A DNA stretch of 64,000 bases. It comes from Brevibacillus fortis. Its GTDB lineage: Bacteria; Bacillota; Bacilli; Brevibacillales; Brevibacillaceae. Within the stretch, counting starts at the first letter, position 1. Every line of letters begins with the position of its first letter. The notes under the pieces were generated by a model. That model ran no database searches. It was not told where the DNA came from and saw nothing but the letters and a program-made list of their open reading frames with translations. The position numbers and the translations under genes are program-made. Location of the stretch: positions 62,001 through 126,000 of the forward strand of contig NZ_PXZM01000039.1 in assembly GCF_003013395.1 (NCBI RefSeq), read 5' to 3'. Shown here piece after piece: positions 51,574-61,600 of this stretch.

Positions 51574-54500
51574 CTAATCGGTAAAATCGTATTGCAGGTT
51601 ATGATCTACCCAGACACGGATGCGGTTGCCTGTAACCCAAACACGAAGCGTATACCATTTCTCTTTTTCCCAAGCAAACGGGTTCATCGGGGTAGAGTAC
51701 ATAGTTGATCTGCCATTCTCTACTTTAAAAAGCTGCATGGGTCGCGGCATACCGCTTGCGCTTCCGTCACTGACGACGAACATCCAATAGTTCTGGTCGT
51801 TATGATATTTGAACACGATACCAGCGCTGTCTCCATCTGTGGGCTCATCGACTTTGAAATCGACCTCAAACTGATAGTCTGAATAGGTAAAGTCGTTTCG
51901 AATGTAGCCGCTCATGCCACTGGAGCCTTTTGGATGGGTAAAAGTGCCTTGGTCGCGATTATGCTCCCATGTGCCAGAACCAAAACGAGTCCAGTTGTCT
52001 TGTCCCAGTGCGAGTGCATTCATATCCGTCGTCCATGGATAGTACGCATTGAATGGATCGTGAGGATCGTAAGCTTCTGGAACGGAAAAGCCACCTGACC
52101 AATGCTCTGGATCGTGTTCAGCTTCGAGTACATCGTTGGAGTAGTCGTAGACCAAACTTTGTCCTATTTCTTCTATACGATCTGCCCACGCACTCTTGTA
52201 GTCGCGAACGGAAAGTAATGGCTGCTCGATATGACCTTTTCCTCGATCCAATTGGCCAGCCAAGTATTCCAGGATGACAGCATCTGCGAGTTCTTTTTTA
52301 CCCATGATTTGGGTGAGAAGCGAGGTAGCACGCTCTTGGTTGTTGGCTACCCAATCCGCGTTGATAACAGCTTGATCTGGTTGCTTGTAACTGAGGATGG
52401 ATTCGATCAAATGAGCTGCTGCTTCCGGCTGATAAGCAATTAGTTGCTCATGCAATACCGTTTGTTCCAGCGCGAGCTTGGCATACTTTTGCCACTCATC
52501 GTCTTGCAGTTCCCCATCACGCGCACTTTTTTCTGCCACATCGAATAAATCGACGAGGCAACTAGCTCGTTCATGCGGGGAGGTAGCGAAGAGATAGCCG
52601 CTGCACAATTCCGTGATTCTACTGCGCAGCAGTGCGGTGACTGGCAATTCGTCAAGATCGCTGGCGTGAGCGGATTTACGAGCGGTATGCTCGTCGAATA
52701 AAAAGGACGGATCGGGTTCCATGTAACCAAAAGGATGCTCAATTTGCAGCTCGACTGGACGGAATACATCTTCGCCAACGAGTGCTTCGGCAATAGTTGC
52801 AGGAGCTGCCTCCATTTGGCTGGTGATTTCCACCTCTTCCACCGTGGAAGAGAGCAATCCTTCCCGTTTTCCTGCAACCCCGTCCTCCTCCAAATGCGAG
52901 AGAACTTCATTCGGGCGGATGGACTCCCATGTCTCAAAGGAAAGAATGCCAGCCCTGTCTTGCAATGTTTTACTGAAAATGACCTCAGATTCGATCAATG
53001 CCTGAACCCGCGTCCGCACACCCTCCAAAAATTCCTCATCCACGAAAGCATCGAAAGTCTTGTTGGTCAGCGCCCATTCCATGAGTGCTTCCAAAATACT
53101 CTGACCATCTGTCAGGCGCGAGGCAAAAATCATGTCGTCCATCAGGTGGGAAGGAAATTCTTTAGAGGCGAGGATATCCTCTAAAAGATGAGCGGGCAGT
53201 AACCGTAAGATGGTCGCGAAGACCATATCTTCAGCCAGGAGACTTGGTCGCATATTTTCCAAGAGGGCGAAAATGTCATCCTCATCCTGATAAAAAGATG
53301 GCTTAGGTGCTTTGCCCCCACTAAGATCGATGGCGCGTTCCTTTTCCCAGAGATGAGTAGCACGCATGAGCTGGCGATCTGCGCGAACGTCATCCGTCAC
53401 AATTGAAGCAGGGCGAGAAAGGTGTTTCTTTCCGAGCTGAAAAGGCTGAGGAATCCAGAGCTGAGTTACTTTTTCGCGCAGAGAATCAGAGAGGGGATTT
53501 GGGATAAACAGATGGTGGCTGTTTTGTCGAGAGGCTTGTTCGAGATAAGTCAAGAGTGAAGCATCTGTTTGAATCGTTCGGGTTCCAGAAAGCTGTGACA
53601 GGAGAATAGCGAGTTCCGAAACCACGTCTCGATTACCGATTGTATATTCCGTCATGAGTGTGCCTGGCGATTGATAGGGACGAGCAGCGTGGAGTCGAGA
53701 GCGATTAATAAACAAGTCATTATGGTACGGACGGAAGCCTGTTGGTGAATAGGAATCTAGAGTGAGAAGACGAGTGAAATCTCGATAGCCCCAGTCGCGA
53801 TTCTGTAAAATGGAGCCACCTTGGCTCATGGTTCGAAAACCTGTAGAAGTGCGATGGATAGCTAAGTCTTGCGTAGCGATCCTGCTTGCACGGTGAAGGA
53901 AGTGCAGCAAGGCGTCATACTGACGGGCTTTGAGGTAAGCCCAGTCCATGTCGCGAAGCACCTTCGTCGGCTTTGTTTTAATCCGGTGGAAGGCTTGCAC
54001 GAAGTGTCGGGTCATCTCGAAGGTAAAATGACGCTCGCCAATAGAATGGGACCAATCCGTAAACATGGCATGTCTGTTATTGCGGCTGGAAAGAGGTAGA
54101 CTGCTATCAATAGATAGGTGGTGAGCGATCGATCTGGTCGCGTATTCTCTTTCCATCTGCACAAAGAGCAAGGCCCAAAACTTTCGCTCAGCCAAGCTTC
54201 TTTCATTGTTTACGAATAAATCTAAGGTAGAAAAACGCTCTCCCGTGAACCATTCGTTCATCTTTTTTCCGGCGAATCGCTCAGTCCGTGTTGCGCTAGG
54301 TTTCTCTTTCCCAACGGTAGCTTCTGTAGAAATAGAACGGCTTGCCGATGCTGGTGGCAAATCAATATGCAGTTCATCCTTATGCACACGCACAGACATT
54401 TGAGCAGGGTTGAGCTTAGCCATTCCTGCTGCTTTGATCCGATCTGATAAATGTACGCGACGTATGACTTGTAATGGCTGCTTGATAATCCGGTCAGCAT

Positions 54501-54822
54501 CCAAGGGTTCGTCCTGAAGCATACCTTCCTTAAGAGGAGAGCGCTCGGATACCACGATTAGCTCCATAGGATTTGCCATGCTGGTATCATTCCGGATCAT
54601 ATCCTGCAAAGAGTCTTGAAAATCAGCGGAAAATGATTTCCGATTCGCGAGCAAATAATCCAGCATGACCATACTGGCACTTTGTCCGTAGGGAATATAG
54701 ACGAAGGAATACTTACGGGAGGGCGAAGTCGTGAAAGTTACTTTTCCTATATAGTTGCGAATAGAAGCGGAGTGATCTGCAAGTCTGAATTGATAGGCTG
54801 CTAGTGAAGAAATCCCGGTCAA
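51574..54822 (-). CDS. Large tail-associated protein with truncated C-terminal lectin-like domain
   Basis: About 1082 residues. The bulk (1-930) is helix-rich and charged with many repeats of short motifs and no known domain that I recognise. From about 955 a concanavalin/LamG-type domain begins: DNWTRFGSGTWEHNRDQGTF, YSDYQFEVDFKVDE, DSAGIVFKYHNDQNYW, VWVDHNLQYDFTD, and there the frame stops, before the last strands. Those strands appear in the next ORF in a different frame. TTG at 54822 is preferred because GTG at 54831 is part of the GGGAGGTGA site. Confidence 0.65.
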   Translation of the reverse strand: MTGISSLAAYQFRLADHSASIRNYIGKVTFTTSPSRKYSFVYIPYGQSASMVMLDYLLANRKSFSADFQDSLQDMIRNDTSMANPMELIVVSERSPLKEGMLQDEPLDADRIIKQPLQVIRRVHLSDRIKAAGMAKLNPAQMSVRVHKDELHIDLPPASASRSISTEATVGKEKPSATRTERFAGKKMNEWFTGERFSTLDLFVNNERSLAERKFWALLFVQMEREYATRSIAHHLSIDSSLPLSSRNNRHAMFTDWSHSIGERHFTFEMTRHFVQAFHRIKTKPTKVLRDMDWAYLKARQYDALLHFLHRASRIATQDLAIHRTSTGFRTMSQGGSILQNRDWGYRDFTRLLTLDSYSPTGFRPYHNDLFINRSRLHAARPYQSPGTLMTEYTIGNRDVVSELAILLSQLSGTRTIQTDASLLTYLEQASRQNSHHLFIPNPLSDSLREKVTQLWIPQPFQLGKKHLSRPASIVTDDVRADRQLMRATHLWEKERAIDLSGGKAPKPSFYQDEDDIFALLENMRPSLLAEDMVFATILRLLPAHLLEDILASKEFPSHLMDDMIFASRLTDGQSILEALMEWALTNKTFDAFVDEEFLEGVRTRVQALIESEVIFSKTLQDRAGILSFETWESIRPNEVLSHLEEDGVAGKREGLLSSTVEEVEITSQMEAAPATIAEALVGEDVFRPVELQIEHPFGYMEPDPSFLFDEHTARKSAHASDLDELPVTALLRSRITELCSGYLFATSPHERASCLVDLFDVAEKSARDGELQDDEWQKYAKLALEQTVLHEQLIAYQPEAAAHLIESILSYKQPDQAVINADWVANNQERATSLLTQIMGKKELADAVILEYLAGQLDRGKGHIEQPLLSVRDYKSAWADRIEEIGQSLVYDYSNDVLEAEHDPEHWSGGFSVPEAYDPHDPFNAYYPWTTDMNALALGQDNWTRFGSGTWEHNRDQGTFTHPKGSSGMSGYIRNDFTYSDYQFEVDFKVDEPTDGDSAGIVFKYHNDQNYWMFVVSDGSASGMPRPMQLFKVENGRSTMYSTPMNPFAWEKEKWYTLRVWVTGNRIRVWVDHNLQYDFTD

Positions 54823-54835
54823 ATGGTTCACCTCC

Positions 54836-54880
54836 CAAAAAGAAGGGGGAAGACCAGATATGTATTCTAGTTTCCCCCTT
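54836..54880 (-). terminator. Terminator inside the tail cluster
   Basis: AAGGGGGAA (54843-54851) and TTCCCCCTT (54872-54880) with CTTTTT on the minus-strand exit. It lies between the 362-residue gene and the giant adhesin section, so the two halves can be expressed at different levels. Confidence 0.75.
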
Positions 54881-54912
54881 ATGCTAGCTATACGGTTTTA
54901 GAGGGACTTCTT

Positions 54913-56001
54913 TTAGTAGCGAACTTCCTTCAGGAATGCGACCCCCATTTTTACGTTGGCGGAGTAGTTCATGAAATTCTGCTCGGTATTGTGGTCGAAA
55001 TAGCGGTAAACTTCCTGTTTGTGTTTCTTGGTCGTGTCGCTTGGATCGACATCAATGATCAATTCATCCAAGTGGAGGATATTATTTTTCGATACAGCAA
55101 TGCATGCATCCAAGCTGCCGCGGTATCCATCGTAGCCATGCACGACATAAATCGGGCTCAAATGGTAACGGCGTGTCCAAGCAGATGCGTTAAAGCCTTG
55201 TGGCTCCAGCAGCAATCCAGTATCGCCTAGAGGACCATCCTTATATGCCTTGCCCGGCTGTGGAGCTTGGGTAATGAAGGCAGGGTAGTGCTTTTGGAAG
55301 CGAATGCCCGATTTTGTCGCCAGCATTTGCAAGGTGTTGTTGCCAAAAGAGGTGTATTGACCATAATCGTGTGGGGCGATAGGAGCAGCAGGTTCAGCAG
55401 CGATAGCTCCTGCTGTCAGCATGATGTTTCCAACTACATCATCCATGTTGTACTTGAATGGCTTAAGTGCGCCTACGTACAAGAAGCTCTTGCGATAATC
55501 TTCAAAGTGAACAGCTGGATCGCCAACGGCAACAAGAGAAAGGCGATTATTCATCACATTCATGTACAGGTAGACAGGTTTATCAATCGTACGATCTGTC
55601 GGTTTGCCATTCACGACGAATTTCTCGTCAGCCCATTCGAAATTGACTGGATGTCCTTCTGTTGCGAAGGTTTTAGCTGTCGGGTTGAATCCTTCCAATA
55701 CTTGTGCCGTCAAGGAGCTATGTTCCTTCGGGTTGGTGAAGCCTGGATTAACGAATTTGACATAAAACTCTTTGGTCACGTTGTTGATGTTAGAGATGCC
55801 CTTCAAGACAAGCTCGGAGGTTTTGCCAGAAGCGGAATCTTTTTTGGTGAGATCGGTCATGACTGTCCAGGTCGATTTCTCCTGTGTTTCACCAGCAGTT
55901 GCATTATGCTGATAGTTGGTAAGTTGCTCAATTTCAGATTTAATCGTATCTAAGAGCTCTTTAGAAGTGGTGATTTTTTCAATGTATTTAAAATTGGCCA
56001 T
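54913..56001 (-). CDS. Tail-cluster protein, paralogue of the adjacent 601-residue protein
   Basis: 362 residues, no family that I recognise. It is clearly homologous to the gene before it: shared blocks include HYPAFITQ/YYPAFITQ, GFNASAWTRRYHLSPIYVVH with GFQSSKWTKKYHASPIYLVH, and GYRGSLDACIAV with GYRGYLDSVVAI. Order along the chain is the same, so the pair arose by duplication. No signal peptide or membrane span. The start follows AAAGGAGG. A structural role in the particle is inferred from position. Confidence 0.7.
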   Translation of the reverse strand: MANFKYIEKITTSKELLDTIKSEIEQLTNYQHNATAGETQEKSTWTVMTDLTKKDSASGKTSELVLKGISNINNVTKEFYVKFVNPGFTNPKEHSSLTAQVLEGFNPTAKTFATEGHPVNFEWADEKFVVNGKPTDRTIDKPVYLYMNVMNNRLSLVAVGDPAVHFEDYRKSFLYVGALKPFKYNMDDVVGNIMLTAGAIAAEPAAPIAPHDYGQYTSFGNNTLQMLATKSGIRFQKHYPAFITQAPQPGKAYKDGPLGDTGLLLEPQGFNASAWTRRYHLSPIYVVHGYDGYRGSLDACIAVSKNNILHLDELIIDVDPSDTTKKHKQEVYRYFDHNTEQNFMNYSANVKMGVAFLKEVRY

Positions 56002-56015
56002 GTGAAATTCCTCCT

Positions 56016-57821
56016 TTAATATACTTCTTTTAAGATGGCGATCGTGCAGTCAGTAGGGTTTGGGGAGTACTTGAAGAAGTTGACAGGGGTATTGATTCGG
56101 AAGAACTTGTAAACCTCTGTCCATGTTCCGGCAGCGGGGTCCTTCGGATCTTTCGGTTCCTCTGTATCTACGACGAGCTCGTCCTTGTTGATCAGATTAT
56201 GGTCCTCGATTGCTACGACACTGTCGAGGTAGCCCCGATAGCCTTCGAACTGGTGTACCAGATAGATCGGCGACGCATGATATTTCTTCGTCCATTTCGA
56301 GCTTTGGAAGCCGTTTGCTTCGAGTACCATTTTGGACAGCTCTGGAGGGAGCGTGCCCACTCCATCATATTTGGGGAGCTGGGTAATGAAGGCAGGGTAG
56401 TACGCTTGGAAGTAAACGGAGCTACGGGTTTGCAGCATGGAGAAGGAGTACATGCCGTTGGAGGTATAGCGTCCCCAGCCCGAGTAATTAGGATTGGTGT
56501 CCTGTTTGATGTCGGCAGGAAGGAAGCCTGATTTTTCCTTTGTCAAATCACCCATGCCGACAGTAATTCCAAAATTGCCTTTATGGTCATAGTCAGCAAA
56601 AGGAATGGTTTTCCCGATATAAGCAAAGCTGCTGTAGTAGGCATCCATATCAGGCGAAGGGTCGCCCTCAATCACGATTGCTACGCGGTCATTGCTGATA
56701 GAAAGGTTGTATTCTACCCAATAGTCGGGGCGACGCTTCTTGTTCGGTACCCAGGAAACGACGGAGTCCGCACCATAGAAAAAGTGGGAGGAAGGGCTTT
56801 TGATTTCGACCTTGTTATCATAATCAAGTACCCAAGCTTCGTGGGGTGGGGTGTATTTATCGGTTTCATCGGGATTGTTCCATTTGTTGTATTGCAGCTC
56901 CGCTTGTTTTTGGTCGAGGATGACCGGGGCTTTGCCGGGGATGACGGTGCTTTTATCGCAGGCTAGCAGGTAGGTATCTGCAGATTTTCCTACGGGATTT
57001 TTACCAGTGAAGCCTTTGCCGTAGGACAGATCCAAGTAGTTGTACTGATTGATAGGGTGTTTCAACATGACGAAGTAGTCGTTAGGCGTTTGGCCTGAAG
57101 GTACGTCAGGAACAGCTTTTAGGACGACAGTTCGGTCGTAGTGATGGACGGGATTTGCAACGTATTTGACCATTCCGAATTTGTAAGGAGTAGGACGGAC
57201 ATAGGTCCATTCCCAAGAATAGTAATATACCGACCATTGTCCTTTTGACAGAAGATCGTTCCAGTCAGAGGGCATTTGTGTGATGAGCTTGTACTCGTCC
57301 CACTCTGTTCCAGGAGTAAAGGTTACCCCATCCAGTTCATACTTACCTTGTTGTAAAACATAGCATTTCTTACCGACAACGTTGGCAGGGTCGGTATCAT
57401 CGACATTAACCACCAGTAGACCAGGAACAGAAAGGGTAATATCGTTGCTTTCATCATCTTTATAGACAAACTCTTTTACCTGAATTTTTTTACTAGACTT
57501 TACATTTTCTGCATTGATTGTTTCAAAGATATAGCCATTTGCATCAACAAGCAAAGTCCCTCCATTACCTCGCAAATCTCTCAAATCAGGCAACACATAA
57601 ACCTGATAAGTCTTCCCATCCGTATGCTTGTACGTCCCTTGCGTATTCGCAACAGTCGTCTTCGTATACGAAACCCACTTATCTTCATTGACCTCAAACA
57701 CCTTTTCCCAGCGGTTCGTGGTATCCGGGATTTTGGCGTTGACGATTTCATCAGCCAGCTTGTTGATGAGCAAATCGGCTGTGACCTCGCCCTCGATCCA
57801 AGCTACTTGTTTACTAGGCAT
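56016..57821 (-). CDS. Tail-cluster protein, larger paralogue
   Basis: 601 residues. The last ~240 residues align with the C-terminal two thirds of the next gene (FAYIGKTIPF, YYPAFITQ, KKYHASPIYLVHQFEGYRG, KDELVVDT), and the start (AWIEGEVTADLLINKLADEI) also recalls it. The middle (about 90-330) is an insert rich in Tyr, Pro and Lys, with PGTEWDEYKLITQMPSDWND. I recognise no family. Start behind AAAGGAGG. Probably a structural part of the particle. Confidence 0.7.
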   Translation of the reverse strand: MPSKQVAWIEGEVTADLLINKLADEIVNAKIPDTTNRWEKVFEVNEDKWVSYTKTTVANTQGTYKHTDGKTYQVYVLPDLRDLRGNGGTLLVDANGYIFETINAENVKSSKKIQVKEFVYKDDESNDITLSVPGLLVVNVDDTDPANVVGKKCYVLQQGKYELDGVTFTPGTEWDEYKLITQMPSDWNDLLSKGQWSVYYYSWEWTYVRPTPYKFGMVKYVANPVHHYDRTVVLKAVPDVPSGQTPNDYFVMLKHPINQYNYLDLSYGKGFTGKNPVGKSADTYLLACDKSTVIPGKAPVILDQKQAELQYNKWNNPDETDKYTPPHEAWVLDYDNKVEIKSPSSHFFYGADSVVSWVPNKKRRPDYWVEYNLSISNDRVAIVIEGDPSPDMDAYYSSFAYIGKTIPFADYDHKGNFGITVGMGDLTKEKSGFLPADIKQDTNPNYSGWGRYTSNGMYSFSMLQTRSSVYFQAYYPAFITQLPKYDGVGTLPPELSKMVLEANGFQSSKWTKKYHASPIYLVHQFEGYRGYLDSVVAIEDHNLINKDELVVDTEEPKDPKDPAAGTWTEVYKFFRINTPVNFFKYSPNPTDCTIAILKEVY

Positions 57822-57834
57822 CCATACGCCTCCT

Positions 57835-58254
57835 TTACAGTTTCTTGCGTAAAAATTTCACATTGTACCAAACTTTCTTTTCCGTACCTGAAATGTTGTG
57901 GAAGTCAAAGCGGACCTGCGCATTTGGCTTCAACGGATAGACGATCCCAAAGCTGTTTCCCATCGAGACGGACTCCGGGAGCTCTTTGGTATAAATCGTT
58001 TCACAGACCTTCACGCCGTCCAGACTCAGCTCCCAGTAATCGCCGACGCAGTAATTATTGGTAGCAAACGCCACGGATAAAAATTCTGTCGGATAGGGAA
58101 GGGCATAGGTATCGGAAAAGACTTGCTTGGAGGCGGTCACATCAAGCATGCGTCCGCGAATGAAGGGCTCAGTAAATTTGGAAAAGTGCGGGTAGGGGAG
58201 CTCTCGTACCTTGTCGATTACGCCCCCGCCCGAATAAACAACGGAGAAGCCCAC
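57835..58254 (-). CDS. Small tail-cluster protein (139 residues)
   Basis: Predicted beta-rich protein with no family that I recognise. It opens with GFSVVYSGGGVIDKVRELPY and ends in an immunoglobulin-like or jelly-roll pattern (QVRFDFHNISGTEKKVWYNV). Two Cys residues occur (NNYCVGDY and GVKVCETIY). The GTG start follows GAGAGGTGA and lies six bases after the preceding gene. Position just after the hub genes suggests a baseplate or adaptor component. Confidence 0.65.
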   Translation of the reverse strand: MGFSVVYSGGGVIDKVRELPYPHFSKFTEPFIRGRMLDVTASKQVFSDTYALPYPTEFLSVAFATNNYCVGDYWELSLDGVKVCETIYTKELPESVSMGNSFGIVYPLKPNAQVRFDFHNISGTEKKVWYNVKFLRKKL

Positions 58255-58260
58255 TTGTAC

Positions 58261-58680
58261 TCACCTCTCTTTCTCTATACGAAGGACATCGGTGCCAGTT
58301 AAGAGGCCCCTCGTATCATAGAGTAGACGGATCAGGTAAGATCCTACCGTTTTTCCGTCAGGTGCATATCCCGCAGTGGTAACTGAGGTCAAGCGCCAAA
58401 GAGAATAGTACTCCCAGTCTGGATGGAGCTGATCGACTTCAAGGGGGAAGGTGGTAGTATCTGTAGAGCCAAACGTGAGGGAAATGTCCAGCATGTAGCC
58501 AGACTCGTAGAATAGCTTGGCACCCGTGACCTTTTCGGGATCGAGGGGATGCTCCCGGATCAATCGAACAGAGGGCTCCTCTGCGAACGGGTCTGCCGTG
58601 ACTGTCGTGGTACGGTGCACTTCATCACGGATCAGATCGAGGATGGGGTAAATCAAATAATCATTGGCAATCCCGGCCAT
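58261..58680 (-). CDS. Small tail-cluster protein, translationally coupled to the hub
   Basis: 139 residues from the ATG at 58680, which overlaps the hub stop codon (TAATG). The frame continues ten codons upstream, but inside the hub. Opening AGIANDYLIYPILDLIRDEV is helical, the rest beta-rich (DISLTFGSTDTTTFPLEV, YLIRLLYDTRG). No family that I recognise. The coupling suggests a stoichiometric partner of the hub. Confidence 0.65.
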   Translation of the reverse strand: MAGIANDYLIYPILDLIRDEVHRTTTVTADPFAEEPSVRLIREHPLDPEKVTGAKLFYESGYMLDISLTFGSTDTTTFPLEVDQLHPDWEYYSLWRLTSVTTAGYAPDGKTVGSYLIRLLYDTRGLLTGTDVLRIEKER

Positions 58681-61600
58681 TACACCATCGCCCCCTCGTT
58701 GTTGCTCCAAAATAAATCGAGGATTTGCATATAGCCGTTCTGCGCGTCAAACATCGTGCGAATTCCTTTGATGGTATACGCTTCGCGGGTGGTTGTATTG
58801 GAGTCGATAATGTAAATGCGATCGAGAACATCCAAGGCAGGGTTGCCGGGGATGGAAATTTGCAGCGTACGGCACAAGCGTTTTATATCAAAAAAGGATC
58901 GCCGCGCGGCCAGTCGCTTCAATTCGTCTGTCTTTGCAGAAGGAACGTGCCTCACGCCTGTACGGACCTCGCCTTTTAGCTCCATCAAAATCTCCGTGTC
59001 TACGAAATGACCAGCCTTATTTTCTTCATCCAAAATGACAAGATGGCTTCTGCCACGGGAAAAATCGATCGTCTTATGAATCGTGATCAAATTGTCGTGC
59101 TCCGTAAAAGTAGCAACAATCGGCCGATTCATATCAATCTCTTCCAAGCGATACGTACCATAACGGTCACAATAGGAACGGAAATCTGTATCTTTCATGA
59201 TTTCCGCGATGGCTTCTCCGACTTTGTATTGATACGATTTGAATTTGCGTCCGGGTGGCTCAATAAAAGGATTTTTCCAACCTTTTGGGGTCAAAATGGA
59301 TTCGGCATCGACTTCCACGAATTCTCCTTCTTTATCAGGCACAGCCTTGAAAACCTTGCCTGTCGCCTGCGTCACGTGGCTGTAGCTTGTTTCTTGTACA
59401 ATGGCATAGGGGTAGTAAATGTCTTGCGGATTGCTGCGCCAGCCATACATTCCTGCATGGGCGATCAAGTCTTGTACGATGGCGGATTTGAGGTAGGCGG
59501 CTTTGGCAGTTGGTTCGGTTGGGACAGGTGCGTTACCCTCCCACTCAGGGATCGAATCAAACTCCGTGCTGGAACGGAACTTTTGATAGATTTGCCACAC
59601 GCTGTTATACCAATTCGTATCGCTCGCCCATTGGAAAGCCCCCTTGTCTCCTCCTTGCCAAAAATATTTGACGTCGTCGACTGATTGGAAGCGCCAGCCT
59701 TTGCTCGCCATGGCCTCCCGATAGCGAACGGCACCACGATAGAGCTGCCGTTCAATCCCTTGGTATTGCGGGTCGCATTTTTCACCGGTATAGCATCCAT
59801 ACCCGAGAATGAAGTCCCCTGGAGGAAGACCTTTCCCCAGCGTCCCCATTTTTGTCTCATGCTCGGCAATGGCAAGCAAAAATTTATAATCGAGCTCGGG
59901 ACCTTGCTGCTTGGACTGCTTTTTGGCCATCGAGATGATTTTGTCCCGGCGAGACATCGAGGAAAAAACGTTGGTATCATGTGCGGCAGAATGTCCGACG
60001 TCTGGGGGATACTGCTTGTCTTCGGTAATGACCTTGTTCAAAATCTTCTTGTACATATCACGGCAGTAAAGGGTCATGGTCGATTCCTCGCCATTCATAT
60101 CGAGCTTGTCGATCAGCCCAGTAAATACGCGCATCAAATTCAGACCATAGCCCATGTAAATCCGGACAGGAGTATTTTCAGAGAGAACACCAACATGAAA
60201 TCCATTCACAAAATAAGACCAAGGGGTTTCCTTGTAGGTTTCGGGAAAGTAAAACGGATTATAGTCCGGGCTGTAGTAGCCGCCCGGGTTTGAAATCGTG
60301 ATCCGTGCCTCGCATGAATCCATTTCAAACTGGTCGTCCATTTCGATGTGGTTAATATTGTCGAGGGTAAGAGTGTCCATATAGACGAACTTTCCGACCT
60401 GGAGCGATACTTTTCGCGGCTGACCAGGCATGAAGGTGCTCGTAATTTCCCGTTCCTCAAAAAACTCCTGCTGCACAGTGGGATCGACTTTTTCTTTGTT
60501 CCCGTACAGATCGGGGCGCCCTTGCAATTCCTTAATCTGAATGTACTGGAGGGAAAAACAATTGACTTGCTTTCCATTCCAAAACAGCTCGATACGGATT
60601 TCCATTTCGCCATTGGGAAAGGGGATATCACGAATCTCTACGTTTTCAGTCCCGGTGAATTTGTTGACCTTGATTTGCATTTTTCCATTGAAAAAAACGC
60701 GCAGCTCGCCAGCACCTTCACCGAAGTTGGTGGAGAAACCCATGCTAAAAATTCCGGGGTGAACGGAGGTCAGCTTGAGATTCATGCCTGTTGTAACGGT
60801 CGGGGAAGGGAAGACGGTCTTGTACCCTTTGGGATCAAAGGTAAAGGTGAGGTTGCTATGCTCCGTCGAGCTTCTCTCGATCATGGATAGCTTTTTGGTC
60901 AGCTCGTCTACTTTGTAGACAGATTTTGTGTGCCACGTATTATTGGTAAACCGTTCGTCAAAAAGAGTTGCTCCTGGTGTTCCAACATAGGTGGCATCGG
61001 TAGTGACTCCTGCGCCGTTATTGGAAGAGGCAGCGAACAGATGCTTCGAGCCATTCATATAAGGAAACGGATCGATGACGGCTTGTCCGTTCCAGACCTC
61101 AAAGTGCAGATGAGCTCCTCTTCCTTTGGAGCGGGGGGAATTGGGATCGTCATAGGTGCCCATTGTCTTAACCCCGGCAGAGCGGACATCGCCTGTATTG
61201 CCACTTTTTCCGATTGTGGTGCCCTGCGTGACATAATCCCCTGTTTTGACGTGGATTTCGCTCATATGGGCGTAGCGTGTCCAGATGCCATCCGCATGTT
61301 GAATTTCTACGCGATAGCCGTAGCTCGTATATTTTTCAGACACGCTCACTTTTTTTACCTTGCCAGCCCATGTAGCTTTGATAGGTGTATCGACCGGACA
61401 AGCGATATCAATCCCTTGGTGGTTACGATTGTCGCCCATATAGGCGGTAATATCTCGGATGCTTTTGCCCTCAACGGGAAAGACAAAAGGAATCTTAGAG
61501 AGATCAGTTCCTCCCTCTCCTGAACCATCCTGAATGATGGTGCGGGTCAATGTTTTCTCTTCCCGCGGATCACTCATAATGAAATCGAGCTCTTCGGTAC

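Noticed and set aside
51554..51574. Canonical -1 slippery heptamer at the split tail gene
   Set aside because: Only a single TTTT run is present; no X XXY YYZ heptamer in frame and no clear downstream hairpin, so programmed shifting is only a possibility.
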